Source: Chlorophyllum brunneum (lineage: Eukaryota; Basidiomycota; Agaricomycetes; Agaricales; Agaricaceae). From it: 64,000 nt of DNA. Location: assembly GCA_963576785.1 (NCBI GenBank), contig OY756151.1, positions 744,001-808,000 on the forward strand. The letters run 5' to 3'. Shown here piece by piece: positions 22,158 through 34,742 of this stretch (position 1 is its first letter; each line of letters begins with the position of its first letter). The translations under genes and the position numbers were made by a program. The notes below the pieces were generated by a model, which saw only the letters and a program-made list of their open reading frames with translations, did no database searches and was not told the origin of the DNA.

Positions 22158-25100
22158 ATGCGGATAGAAGAGCTTATCATCGAAGGTCAGTCCCTGCAAA
22201 TCCGGTATCGTGCAATGCTGACAATCACACAGGCTTCAAGTCATACCCAAACCGCACGCAAATCAGTGGCTGGGACGTCTCTTTCAACGCCATCACCGGT
22301 CTCAATGGCTCGGGAAAATCCAACATTCTCGACGCGATATGTTTCGTCCTTGGTATCAATAACATGACCACCGTGCGTCACCTGCGTTACACTATGAGGA
22401 CCGGGGCCTAATGCTTCTACACAATGCAGATGCGAGCCCAAACTCAGCAAGATCTCATATACAAACGTGGGCAGGCAGGCATCACAAAGGCCAGCGTAAC
22501 CATCGTCTTCGACAATACCGATACAAATAAGGATCAAATTCCTTCTGGATTCAAAGACCAACCTCAGATCACTGTCACCCGTCAAGTATGTCTCCTCTCC
22601 TCCCCTTTCCGTATGTCGTTTCTGATAAAACTCGAATGCAGTTTTCCCTCCCAAACACCACTAAATGGCTTCTCAATGGCCACAAAACCACTCAACAAGT
22701 CATTCTCAATCTATTTCAAGGCGTCCAACTCAACATCAACAACCCCAATTTCGTCATCATGCAAGGCCGAATCACCAAAGTCCTCAACATGCGCCCGCAA
22801 GAGGTCCTTGGTATGATTGAAGAAGCTGCCGGAACCAGGATGTTCGAAGCTCAAAAGGACAGAGCGAGGAAGACAATGGGGAGGAAAGACAAACGAGTAA
22901 ACGAGATTAATGAACAGATTCGCGAGGAAATCGAACCCAAGCTCAATAAACTTCGTGCTGAAAAGAAGGATTTCATCCAGTACCAAAAATCATCCACCGA
23001 ACTCGAAAAAATCGGTCGGATATTGCGAGCTTGGGAGTACTCTGATGCCGAGAATCGCGTGGGGGAGAAGGAAAACGAGATTGAAGAAACAAAGGGGGAG
23101 AAGAAACAGGTTGAGGCGGAGATGAAGAAAGCAGGCAAAGAGTGTCAACAGGCTGAGAAGGATTACGATGAGGTCGTGAAGAAGAGAGATGCCGAGATGA
23201 AGAAGGGCGGAAAGTTGGCAAAGTTGAAAGATGCGGTGGAGGCTTTGGGAAAACAGATGGTCAAGGTTCGGACACAGGCCGAGATCAAGGGGGCGACTAT
23301 TGAGGAGGAGGAAAAGGCCCTTGGAGAGATCCAGAACGAGATCAAGGATGTACGTTCATTACTTTTTCGTGCTCTTGGCATTTTACTCATGTATATATAT
23401 TGCGCAGCTCGAGCAATCCATCGCGACCGAGACCCAAAAACTAGTCGACATGGCTGAATCGCACAAATCTATCAAAGAAAAACACGCCTCTCTTGAATCT
23501 GACGTTCACAAATCAGAAGAACTCTTGCAAACTCTCCTCACTGGCGTTTCTTCAAAACAGGACAAAAATAACAATGGGGGTGGATACATGGGTCAATTGG
23601 CCGAAGCGAAAGCACGTCTTGCTCAAGGGAAAGCTGAGGAAGAACAATCTAGGGTGAAATTAGCGATGCGGGAGAAAGAGTTGGATGGATTGAAGAAGAA
23701 GATGAAGGAATTTGAGAGAGAGGCTGGGGAGGGTCAGAAGAAGCTGAGAGATATGAAGGCGGTGGTTGAACAATTTAGGGCTAGGTTGGGGAAGTGTAAA
23801 TGGAATCAGGAGGTTGAGGAGCAGCTGGAAACGAGGTTGAAGAATCTGAAGCAGAGTGTGAGGGAGCTCACGGATGTATGTCTCCACATTCGTATTTCTT
23901 ATTTGTCGTCTAATATCGTTTTTATAGAAACGTGACCGTATCAAACAGGGCATGAGCCGCCTCAACTTTGAATATTCAGACCCGTATTCCAATTTTGATC
24001 GTAGCAAAATCAAGGGATATGTAGCCCAGCTGACATCTTTGGATGAAATCAACTACGACAAGGCTACTGCGTTGGAAGTCGCTGCGGGTGGTAAACTGTT
24101 CAACCTCATCGTCGAGGATGAACAAGTCGGTAATGCATTGCTGAAGAATGGACGGCTAAGGAAACGTGTCACGATGATCCCTTTGACCAAAATCAAATCT
24201 TACCCTATTCCTCAGAACGTGTGTTCCCTTATTCAGTCCCTGTACGGACGGCCCACTGACTTATGTCCAGAAAATTGATACTGCAAACCGAACCGCACCT
24301 GGAAAAGTGCATACTGCGCTCTCCCTCGTCGGTTATCCCGAAGAAATTGCAAAAGCCATGTCTTTTGTCTTTGGCTCGACCTTTATCTGCAATGACGCAG
24401 ACACGGCTAAACGCGTGACATTCCATCCTTCAATTCACACTCGATCCGTGACGATTGAAGGAGATGTTTATGATCCTCAAGGATCTCTTTCTGGTGGTTC
24501 CGCACCGAGTGGGAATAAAGTGTTGATTGAGGTTCAAGAGTTGTTGGCTGTCGAGAGTGAATTACGGAGTTTGACGAGGGAGTTGAATGGAATTGAGGAA
24601 GAGGCGAGGAGGAATGAGAAGGTGAGGGAGGAGTGGAAGAAGTTGAGGAGGGATTTGGAGATTAAGGAACATGAGCTGAGACTTGTGGAGGAACAGGTTG
24701 GTGGGAGTAATGCTTCAAGGGTGAGTTTACGCGCCTTTCCTGTTGGTATCGTGTTGATTTGGGATTTTAGATCGCTGCGGACGTTACGGAAGCGCAAGAG
24801 AACATTCAGCAGTTGAAGGATGCTGTCAAGGCCGCGAAGGATAAGCAGCAGAGTGCGCAAGCTGAATGTACGAAGCTTGAGCGGGACATGAATGAGTTTA
24901 AGAATAACAAGGAGGGAAAGATCGAGGAACTCAAGGTTGGTAGTGATCTAGCTCCTGTAGCCTACTATTCTCACATTTATACAGAGAGAAATTTCAAAGA
25001 AGAAAGCCGCTCTGCAGAAACATGCGGTAGTCGTCAAGACTGAGCAGAAGGAACACCAGACTGCTACGCTAGAGTTAGGTATGATGCGGCCCCCGTTTGG

Positions 25101-26504
25101 TTCGGGCAATGGAGGTTGACGGGCGCTTTTTCTTCCAGAACAACAAGAAAGGGATGTTGAAGCCGAGAAAAAGAAGCTCGAGGACGCCAAGACACATGTG
25201 TCCACCCTCAAAAAAGAACTCGTACAGATGAGCGAGGAAGTAGAATCCTACCAGGTACGCGTACACACACTTCTTCCGTGTCCCACAATATCTCACCGTT
25301 ATGCCCGTTCTTTAGGCCCGCTACCAAGAAGCTGAACGAAAATATAAAGAAGAACAAGATACCCTTGGCCGATTTGACTCGGAGCTCAAATCTTTAGATG
25401 AGGTTATCAGAGCGCGCAAGAATTCCATTTCTGATGCTCAAGTCAAGATTCAAGAATTAGATCACAAGGTGCAGACATTACAGAAGGAGAAAGTGACTGC
25501 CCAAAATCGGAGAGAACATCTGGAGAAGTCGTATGAATGGATCGCGCATGATAAACAGTATGTTTCTTTGTTATACATTTTTTTCTCATGTCTTCGTCGT
25601 CCGTTTCTGTCGGGTTTACCGATTGCCGGTTAATTGATTGATTTTTTTTTTTGTAGTTTATTTGGCCAACCGAATACGCAGTATGATTTTAGTGCTGGGG
25701 ATATTGATCAACTTCGTGCAAAGGCACAGGAATTGGAGAAAGCTCAGCAAGCGACGAAGAGGAAGATTAATCCTAAAGCGATGAGTATGACCGAACAGTA
25801 TGTCGTTTTTTTTTAGTTTCTTCTTTTTTTACAACCGAGACGAGATGAAATCTTTATTTAGACTTGAAAAACGAGAGGCGGGGCTACAAAAGATGGTTGC
25901 GACGGTTATGAAGGATAGGGAAAAGATCGAGGCTGGGATTGAAGAAATTGATGCGCACAAACGAGATGCCTTGCAGAAGACTTGGGATAAAGTCAATGCG
26001 TGAGTGGCTTTTTGTGCTCCCTCCGTTCCGGAGTTGGCGGTGGCGGTGATGACTGACACGTTTATATTCTTTAGTGACTTTGGCGCTATTTTTGCAGAGC
26101 TCCTTCCTGGTAACTTTGCAAAGCTGCAGCCGCCCGAGGGACAAGATTTGATGGACGGTTTAGAGGTCAAGGTTCGACTGGGTTCGGTTTGGAAACAGAG
26201 TTTGACAGAATTGAGTGGTGGGCAGCGATCACTCATTGCACTCTCGCTCATCATGGCTCTGCTCCAATTCAAACCCGCGCCAATGTATATCCTTGACGAG
26301 ATTGACGCTGCGCTGGATCTTTCACATACACAGAACATTGGTCAACTCTTCCGGACGAGATTCAAGGGCTCGCAGTTTATCGTTGTGTCGTTGAAGGAGG
26401 GATTGTTTACGAATGCGAATGTGTTGTTCAAGGCGAAGTTTAGGGATGGTACTTCAATTGTTGAACGGACAGCGCAACGATCGTCGTCGACTTTGTATAA
26501 CTAG
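22158..26504 (+). CDS. SMC2: Condensin subunit SMC2
   Basis: Core ATPase of condensin, pairing with SMC4 to compact mitotic chromosomes. Fourteen exons (22158-22185, 22233-22372, 22430-22585, 22642-23349, 23408-23875, 23928-24218, 24271-24720, 24771-24935, 24985-25078, 25139-25254, 25316-25557, 25657-25797, 25862-25999, 26075-26504) join to 3,567 nt, 1,188 residues, the normal SMC2 size. The start [14 protein letters not shown] is typical. Walker A GLNGSGKS is at 32-39, followed by the Q-loop-side block [13 protein letters not shown] and by [11 protein letters not shown] long coiled coil follows, then a hinge at about 520-690 ([33 protein letters not shown]), a return coil, the signature LSGGQRS at 1092-1098 and Walker [10 protein letters not shown] at ~1115-1123. 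All introns are 46-99 nt, GT-AG and in phase. Confidence 0.97.
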
Positions 26505-28555
26505 AGGGCTACGATTGATTGACGTGGTTTATTGGTTTTCGAGGGAATCTTCTATTATGTGTACTTTTGTCATATATGTGTTCTTGTCCATGGTAATGTG
26601 TATCATTATTCTAGCAGTATTGTTACTGCCATTGCTACGCATGCTAATGCGACGTATGGAGACAACCGTTCGCCTAGAATGGGGAAGCACAACCGTTTAG
26701 CCATGGAGCAAACAGTGACAGTAAGTTGAAGATACCGATTCGGGCAGACTTGAAAAGAAGACCGGGGAATCTGGATAAGATTGCAAAGATTCAGGCACGC
26801 GACCTGTTGAAGAGGAATTTGGACGGACGAACCCATGTTTGTTTGTGTCGATGAGTCTTGGCGCAACCGCGCGAACGTATGTGCATGTGCAGATGAAAAG
26901 AAGAATGACGAGAAGCAGAGCCTGGAAGTTGAATAGAGCAGACTTGGTGTGTAACAGAGTCAGTAATGTGTTTGTTGAAATAGCTTTTGCCTAGACATAC
27001 CATGGTCGTCAATTGAGGGTAGATTCACAAGGAATGTATTCAGTGCACGTCAACACCAACGCGTGACTAGTACTAACACCGTGGGAAGACACCCATGCGG
27101 CTCTTGGTCAAATTTGGGTGAGCGCTAACGTGGACGACTTGCTATTTTTGTGGTCAATTTACCCACTGAGTAATATGAAGTTTGCGCAGCGACAGTCACC
27201 GGGCACCTAGTCTCCTGGCAGCTGGGGAAACCCGCAAAACCTCCGCTTCTTAACTCCCGTTCTGGATCCGATTTTCAACTCTTTTGACCTTGGTCTACCT
27301 AAAGCCGTTTCCTGTGCGCTTCTGATTTATCACGAGAGTACGCGCCAAGGTCCAAGTTTATGCAGCCTATTATAAGTGGGTATCCCCCACACATCATAGG
27401 GGCTCTGTAACATTGCGGACGGTATGCTTTTCTTCGTAAGTCCCGCAACGTGATCAACTAACATCGTTCTAACTATCTGATCTTCCAAACTAGGGTTTCG
27501 CTTAAGCACGACTAAAAATGGAACACCTGGTATGTCCTGCTTCCTCTTTGTGTCAGAGCAAGAGACGTTTCCACCTGGGGTGTCAACTGTTAGAGGTTGC
27601 GATCAGCGTTGGGTTTTCACACTTCACTGACTTATGCGTCTTTAGAGATCACACGATCCTAGCTTCCACCTGGGCACTCCCATGCGTTGTTGCGGTGGCT
27701 AACGGACCACATGGAACGCTTAATGTTGTCATTGAAAACGAGCTTCCGAACGTATCCCCTTCCGGGCTTACAAAAAAGGTCTGAGATAAACTCGTCTCGG
27801 CATCTCACTGAATACGCTGACGGCCAAACGACGCTTCGTAGCGAACAGCTGGACTTCTTCTGTACATCTCACCTTGTTATTTTCACTCGAATGTTTCCGG
27901 CTTCTCTCGCGTTTTCTCCGGTCTGCAATACTTCGTATGGTTTATGGTTCTGCACTATGAGGGTCACCAACCACTCTAAGATCGCAAGAATGATACCATT
28001 CCGACGATATGCCCACCAACCACATGGTGCAACGGTCAAAGAAGTTTGGCCACCAGACCGCATCTGCCACTTATTAGGTACCCCTGTGTTGGCGTCAAAC
28101 CGACTTCAGCCATTGTGTACATTCAATTCAGAATACTCCCCGTTTACACAAACGGACGTGTGAATACAGCCGATAGGATCTTGGACACAATGGTCCGCTG
28201 AGGTTGTCTACTGACAATCGCAACACCTAGGCTATGACGATCGAACCTCCTACAATTCGCAACCGGCTACAAAAATCCGTGACGATCTATCTCACAACTC
28301 ACGGCCTCCACTGCCAAGAGAACGATAGAAACGGGAGATATCGAACCTGAGTGGTCATCCATGTATGGGGAAGCGATCTGATATATCCATCCACTCAGCT
28401 GTTATTCCTTCTGTCTGGACAAACTTCCGGAACCAGCAGTGGAGTTCCCCGTCCTATACCATTTCCTTATCGGCGCAAATACATGTGGGCACACGTATAA
28501 ATCACCACCCTCCCTTCAAAGCGAATGCGAGGCTTCCTGCTTTCCCCGTATCAGC
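26505..28555. other. Two-kilobase interval without recognised genes
   Basis: Between SMC2 and the OPT transporter. Several short open frames on both strands lack family motifs or consistent splicing. The last ~60 bp hold the OPT promoter. Confidence 0.45.
28496..28503 (+). promoter_or_regulatory. TATA box of the OPT transporter gene
   Basis: TATAAATC lies 60 bp upstream of the ATG at 28556 and is followed by a C/T-rich stretch. This spacing fits a fungal core promoter. Confidence 0.5.
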
Positions 28556-31500
28556 ATGTCCCTTCATGACGATAAATCAGACATGGCTCAATATGTCGAC
28601 AAAGAGAAGCACTCGGAGCCTAGTGAGTATCTATCACTGTGGCGCATAACAATGGTAGTTCTGACCAGTTGTCGTTACGTGTCGAACAGATGGGCTCCGA
28701 GTGGAGGCAGCTGCCCTTCCTGACTTTGATGATCCAAACATGGACAAGGAAGCCGCTCTTCAGGGTATCCTGGGTAAGTCCCGACATTATCTGACCAGCT
28801 AGGCTCGAATTAGATGACGAGCACGTCTCAGAGGACGACTCCCCTTATCCCGAAGTTCGCTCCGCTGTAGCAAATACGGATGACCCGGACATTCCTTGTT
28901 CTACTATCCGGGCTTGGGTAATTGGCATAGTCTTCGCGGTGCTCCTTCCTGTACGATATACCAGCTGTCACGCAGTAAGCTTGTGCTGATGGATAACCCT
29001 AGGGGCTGAACCAGTTCTTCTTTTTCCGTTATCCATCCGTAACCATTACTTCGGTTCGTCATTCCGTCCTTCGCTTACAGACTTCAACCTCTTACCTTCA
29101 ACTCAGCTCGTCGGTCTTCTACTCTCCTTCCCTTGCGGTAGGTTATGGGCAAAGATAATACCTAATGTCAGGATTTTCGGCCACGAACTCAACCCTGGAC
29201 CGTTCTCCATCAAAGAACATGTAAGTCTATATACCACACTTCCACTCGCAATCTCGCTCAGGACTTCGGACTAGGTCTTGGTTACTGTCATGGGCGGCGT
29301 CGGCGTATTCAGCGCCTATGCCACAGACATTGTTGCCGTTCAGCGTGTATATTACAATCAGAACTACAACTTCGGATGTGAGTCTTATTATTCCCGACTG
29401 AATGACGCTTCATTTATAATAATGACAGATCAATGGATGGTCGTCATGTCCACTCAGCTGATCGGATTTTCTATCGGAGGTATCGCTCGGCGCTTCTTGG
29501 TCCAGCCTCCATCCATGAGTATGATCGTCTTCATTTGATAACCTTCACAAGCTTCTCACCTTAATCGAACCAATAGTTTGGCCGACACAACTGGTGAACT
29601 GCGCGCTTTTCAACACCTTACACGCCCAAACGTATGCCGGTGTCGGTACCCGTGGCGGCCTTAGCCGTGAACGCTTTTTCTTCTACGCCTTCCTGGGCTC
29701 TCTTTTCTGGTACTTCTTCCCAGGATATATCTTCCAGGCTCTCAGCTATTTCTCATGGGTTTGCTGGATTGCTCCGGACAATGTCCCCGTAAATCAAATG
29801 TTTGGCTATGTCCATGGACTGGGTATGAGCCTGGTCACGTTTGATTGGGCACAGGTACGTCCTCCGGACGGGACGAAGCCGACTGTGGTAACTGATGTGC
29901 TCCCCGGGCTAGATTGCGTATATTGGCTCCCCCCTTGCTACCCCTTGGTGGGCTGAGGCCAATATCATGGCAGGCTTCATATTCTTCTTCTGTGGGTAAA
30001 CCATTCGATATCAACAACGCCCTAATTGACGAGTGTACACAGGGATCCTAACACCCATTATCTATGTGCGTTCATTATATCAACCGCATAAGGAAACTGT
30101 CTTGACATATATGCTCCCTTCGATAGTATACCAATGGGTGGAACAGCAAATATATGCCGTAAGCACATTCCGCTGCTATTGTTGACTGAGAGCCTAACGA
30201 CGGCGCCCTTCCCCATCTATACTTTCTTTGTCATCACAGAATCTCTTCACGTATATCCTACGATAACCTTGGCAATACCTACAATGTCACCAGGATCCTC
30301 AACGAAGACACGACATTTAACGAAGAGGCCTACCAGGCGTACAGCCCTCTATTTCTTTCTACGACCTTCGCAATCTCTTATGGATTGTCATTCGCGTCGA
30401 TCACTGCAACGCTTACCCACGCCTTCCTGTTCTTCAGGAAACAGATTTGGACCCAAGCGAGGAGGTCTATGCACGAGCAGCCTGATATCCATGCTCGCTT
30501 GATGTCCAGGTATAGACAGGTTCCTGAGTGGTGGTATCTAATCATCTTCCGTAAGTGCGCCTCGCCTTACTCTGTGGGCCAAGTGTTGACTTTGATTAGT
30601 CGCCATGTTTGTATTCGGTGTTATCTCCATCGAGGTTTGGGACACCAAATTCCCTGTGTTAGTGATTTTTTTCTCTTCGGTGCACTGAAATGAAACCTAA
30701 TTACTATCGCTGCCAGACAATTCTTCATTCTCGCACTAGTTATATGTGAGTTGTAATGACCGCACGTTCGCGGTGCTCTTGGCATTCTTAATCCTCACCC
30801 GACCTCCTATAGCATTCCTCTACGTAATTCCAATAGGAATGATTCAAGCTATCACCAACCAACAGGTTGGTCTTAATGTCGTTACTGAGCTTATAATTGG
30901 TTATGCTCTACCTGGCCGTCCCGTCGCCATGATGATGTTCAAAACTTGGGGCTATATCACCATGGCCCAAGGTAAGAGTTTCCCCGCCATACTTTATCAT
31001 CACAGACTCATGAGCCCCCTCTCAGCTCTTCAATTCACGTCCGACTTTAAGCTCGGCCACTACATGAAGATTCCACCTAGGTCCATGTTCTTCGCTCAAG
31101 TAATTGCCAGCGCTATTGCCGGAACTGCACAACTTGGTGTTCAGGCCTGGATGTTCTCCAATATCCCCAACATCTGCGATCCCGAACAGAAGGACGGTTT
31201 TATTTGCCCGTCGACCGAGGTCTTTGGTACTGCCAGTATTATCTGGGGTGTCATCGGCCCGGCTCGACAGTTCTCCAAGGGACAGATATATTACGGTTCG
31301 TTCCCACCGATGACAAGTAGATGCGGTCGTACTCATCTTGTACGACCCTAGCTCTAACGTTCTTCTTCCTCGTTGGATTCATCTGCCCCGTCATCTCTTG
31401 GGTCATTAGCCGGCGCTTCCCCAACAGCTGGGTTCGTTACCTTAAGTGAGCTTCCTTACGATCCAATTTTCAATCGTCAGCTGATGAAATACATCGCTTA

Positions 31501-31965
31501 GCTTCCCCGTTATCTTCTCTGGAACTGGCTACATCCCTCCCGCCAGCGCTGTCAATTATATTCCGTGGGGTATCGTCGGGTTCATCTTCCAGTATCTTAT
31601 CCGTCGCCGTCACTTCTCCTGGTGGACCAAGTATAACTACGTTTTATCGGCTGCGATGGACTCGGGCGTTGCCATCTCAGCAATTTTGATCTTCTTCTGC
31701 TTGCAATATCCGAGGAATGGCGAAATCGGCGCGAACAACATTCAACTTTGGTGGGGTAATACGTGAGTGGTCCATTCCTGATTCCCCTGAAAAGTCGGTA
31801 TTGATGGTATAACGCTGGAACAGTGTTCCATTTGGTACTGCCGATGCAAAGGGGACGCCATTGTTAAAATTGGCAGAGGGTGAATTCTTCGGGTAGGTCG
31901 GCCTCAATTGTGCTCACGAAAGAAGCTGATCGCGACATTTACCCAGACCTCGTACCTGGGCCTGA
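28556..31965 (+). CDS. Oligopeptide transporter, OPT family
   Basis: Proton-coupled membrane importer of small peptides (or glutathione/siderophore-type substrates in some members), expected in the plasma membrane. About 14 short introns are removed. The N-terminus is acidic and cytosolic (MSLHDDKSDMAQYVDKEKHS). Membrane and family blocks follow: TIRAWVIGIVFAVLLPGLNQ, the hallmark NPGPFSIKEH, YAFLGSLFWYFFPGYIFQAL, VNQMFGYVHGLGM, NLGNTYNVTRIL, VPEWWYLIIF, GYALPGRPVAMMMFKTWGY, KIPPR, FPVIFSGTGYIPPA and PWGIVGFIFQYLIRRRHFSW. The last exon gives PRTWA and a stop. No interruption was found. It is the only complete transporter of this class in the window, and its substrate cannot be inferred. Confidence 0.93.
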
Positions 31966-32167
31966 ATGTAGTAGTAGGACTTTTCTCGATTTTCATATGC
32001 AGCTGTAGCTTTTCCTCCCTGTATATTACTACTGTAAAGGTAACAGCCTATGTCTAAACAGCTATTGCATGGTATACGGTCATGAGTTCAGTTGTTGCTT
32101 GCATATTTCTTGGTTCATATTTATGTAAATTGATTCCCTCCATGACCACGAAATCATGGAAGGTGGG

Positions 32168-33391
32168 TTAGCAGCTCTTCCAGAGGCTGTTGGTTGGGAA
32201 GACGCTAGTAGACAATGTCAACATATCAGAAGTTGGTAAATGTTTAGGTATACTAACCTCTAGTTTGAACAAGCATACTTTGTGCCCACTTTTCCCAGTC
32301 TTGACTTTATCCTAAGTGTAGATTAGAACCTGTTAGAGTGTTACCTCAACACACATACCTTTACAACTTTATACAGACCATCATAACGGTAGCTGACAAT
32401 AAATATGTAAATATTTGAACCAATCCAGAGTATACTAACATACCCTTCACTAGGAGCCCATTTGGATGGATTCTTGAAACCCCGTACAACCCGGACCGGT
32501 TTACCTGTGAATTGGTTCAACTGCCAAGAGATGTATTACAAAGAAATTAAAGACGGAGAAAAGAGATTTGTCATACATGGAGAGCATGGTTGAAATAGTG
32601 CTTGATGGACTGATCTCCAACTTGTGAACCTGGCTGTAATGGGAAAATGTCAGAGTTGGCATAGTGATACAAATCTCACATACTTCTTCATAGGTACCAG
32701 ACTGTCCTCCTATATGCACACATAAGCTAGTATTAACAGGTTTCTCATACATTACTCACCAGCTCCAGTATAATAACTAAACATTGTTAATCAACTCATA
32801 ATTTGTACAATGTACAAGAGGAGATAGTTACTTACATAGTATATCCATTGTCAAGATCATCTTCATAACCACCATTGAGAACAATGGAAAACGCTCCCGG
32901 ACTGATGTCTTTTCTTGCACTACTAGTAGAACAAGATATTCCCGCTATTGGAGGGAAATGGACCCCTGCATTTGAACAATCTTTTCTAATAGTCAGTGAG
33001 TATGAGGTTAATGATGCAATGGGGTCTGGTACACAAACCTAGATGCAAACATTGTCCCAACTGGGCAATCGGGATGTCCATAGTAGCCTTTTCTGGTGGC
33101 AGCCCGATTCTTTGACTTCAAAGACAGGATACCTCGACGAGCCACAGCTACCGGGATGTTGCCTTGCGGGCGACTGCCTACTGTACCCCCAATGGACCTG
33201 CTCAAGCCCCTTCTCACTTCGGATGCTCCGATCTCTCTAGAACTTGTCTGTATTGAGCCCATTGTCGGGGAACTGGCGCTGGCGCCTAGGCCACTGGTGC
33301 TTGCTGAAGCAGGCACAGATGAAAGACTGTAATGTGTAAGGCTATTATACTAGTAGTGATGTTAATGACTCTACCTTCGGTTGATGGACAT
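32168..33391 (-). CDS. Stand-alone SRA/YDG domain protein 1
   Basis: SRA/YDG domains bind modified cytosine by flipping it out of the helix. The ATG at 33391 (MSINRS) splices into a Ser-rich leader (SLSSVPASASTSGLG), then GYYGHPDCPVGTMFASR, KDCSNAGVHFPPIAGISC, GAFSIVLNGGYEDDLDNG, YYTGAGGQSGTYEE, PGSQVGDQSIKHYFNHALH, GKPVRVVRGFKNPSKWAPSE, GYRYDGLYKVVK and KTGKSGHKVCLFKLE. Every junction is GT-AG and in phase. The pocket residues of UHRF1 (Tyr and Asp of GGYEDD, Tyr-Thr of YYTG) are kept. The basic NKR finger found between YTGxGG and DQ in UHRF1 is absent. No RING, PHD, Tudor or SET domain is attached. The C-terminal end after KLE is uncertain; the given stop assumes read-through past a possible donor. 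Confidence 0.85.
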
Positions 33392-33537
33392 GGTGGTGGG
33401 GGATAAAAGAGTGATGCTGATCTCTATCAACTGCCGGGTTGAAGAGCAGCCTGCATGAGTCATAAACAGTCAACCTAAGCGAACCAGTAAACGACCACAC
33501 GTGACATTTATACATATGTACAGTGCCGTATCCAGTG

Positions 33538-33569
33538 CCGAACCTTCTCTATGGAACCAGAAGGTTCGG
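33538..33569. repeat. Perfect 11-bp inverted repeat (hairpin)
   Basis: The arms CCGAACCTTCT (33538-33548) and AGAAGGTTCGG (33559-33569) are perfect reverse complements around a 10-nt spacer. It lies 147 bp upstream of the SRA protein 1 start. It could be a regulatory palindrome or the end of a small mobile relic. Confidence 0.6.
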
Positions 33570-34742
33570 GTGGGCATACCTCAACTGTGCAGTCTGAACA
33601 TAGTATGGAATTATCTTTGATCCATGATACTCAATAATAGCTTATCTATCCATTGTAGAGCTCATTGCCTTCAGGGGCCATGCCGATTATTGCAATCGTC
33701 AGATTCAACTTTGACCTGTCGCTATGTAGGAGCATTCTGGGCGTGTGATGCACACGTTTAGATCTTCGAACTTCTCGCTGTTCAAGGAATAAGATCACAG
33801 CGCCTACCTACCATTACATCAAGAGGCCCCGTCACCAACGTATCCATTGGATCAATCTCAGCTGCACCTCGGTATTCGGGCATAAATACGCAATTAATAC
33901 GGGCGAATGAAGCGTGTAGTTTGTATCATCGTTTAAATTTTGCGATCACCGCCAGCGCTAGGCAAGAGTAAGATCCTCACTCTGGTCCGGGGTTACAGGA
34001 CTCTTTGAGAGACATTGGCGACCGGGGCTCTGGGTCAATGAAGGGACGCTCACCACTCTTTTGCAGCGAATTATTAGCGATTGCACATATCATCTCTTGT
34101 CACCTTGGCGATTCTGAAACAATCGTCCACAGTCTCTCCCGCATATTTCACGAGAAGGGGTCTACTTATAGCCTACCAAACAGTGCTCACGCCACAGATA
34201 CTGCTCCAACTTGGACGGGGCCAAAGCAAGATATTTCCTAAAAGCGGCGGCTCCCCGTTCCTGCGGCCCAGCACGCACCACAGACTATGTACATACCTCA
34301 TCGCTATGGAAAGTAATTTCAACTGGTTCTTGGGACCGCCTAATCCAGCTGGAGGTTAAATCTCCGATTGGTTCTATTCTGGTCATGCCGTGCGGCGTGA
34401 TACCTACAGGGCTAGTGGGAACAAAGAATTCCACACGCCTGGTGATGCGGCATGGTGTGTGGTCACATCAAGGTCTCTATCACTGCGCCAGGTGTTTCAG
34501 ATTTGACATTCCGACGATGCCATTCCCAACTATATAGGTAATCGTACTAAGTCCCTTTGATTCCTCACCTTTTGAGTCGATACTCATCGTAGGAACCACC
34601 TCCTAGGTTTCGTGGCCGGCTCTGCAGACTTGGCTACCTCTAGGAGGCCATCGTTTGCCCGTGGACTATGGAACATGTGGGCCTCCCCTCCCCGCAACAG
34701 GTGTTCCTTTCGAGATATTTCAATGGTAGGTCCCGGCGCTAT
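33570..34742. other. Intergenic, no gene recognised
   Basis: About 1.2 kb between the divergent SRA protein 1 and the DUF6533-like gene. Open frames are short and without motifs. Confidence 0.4.
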
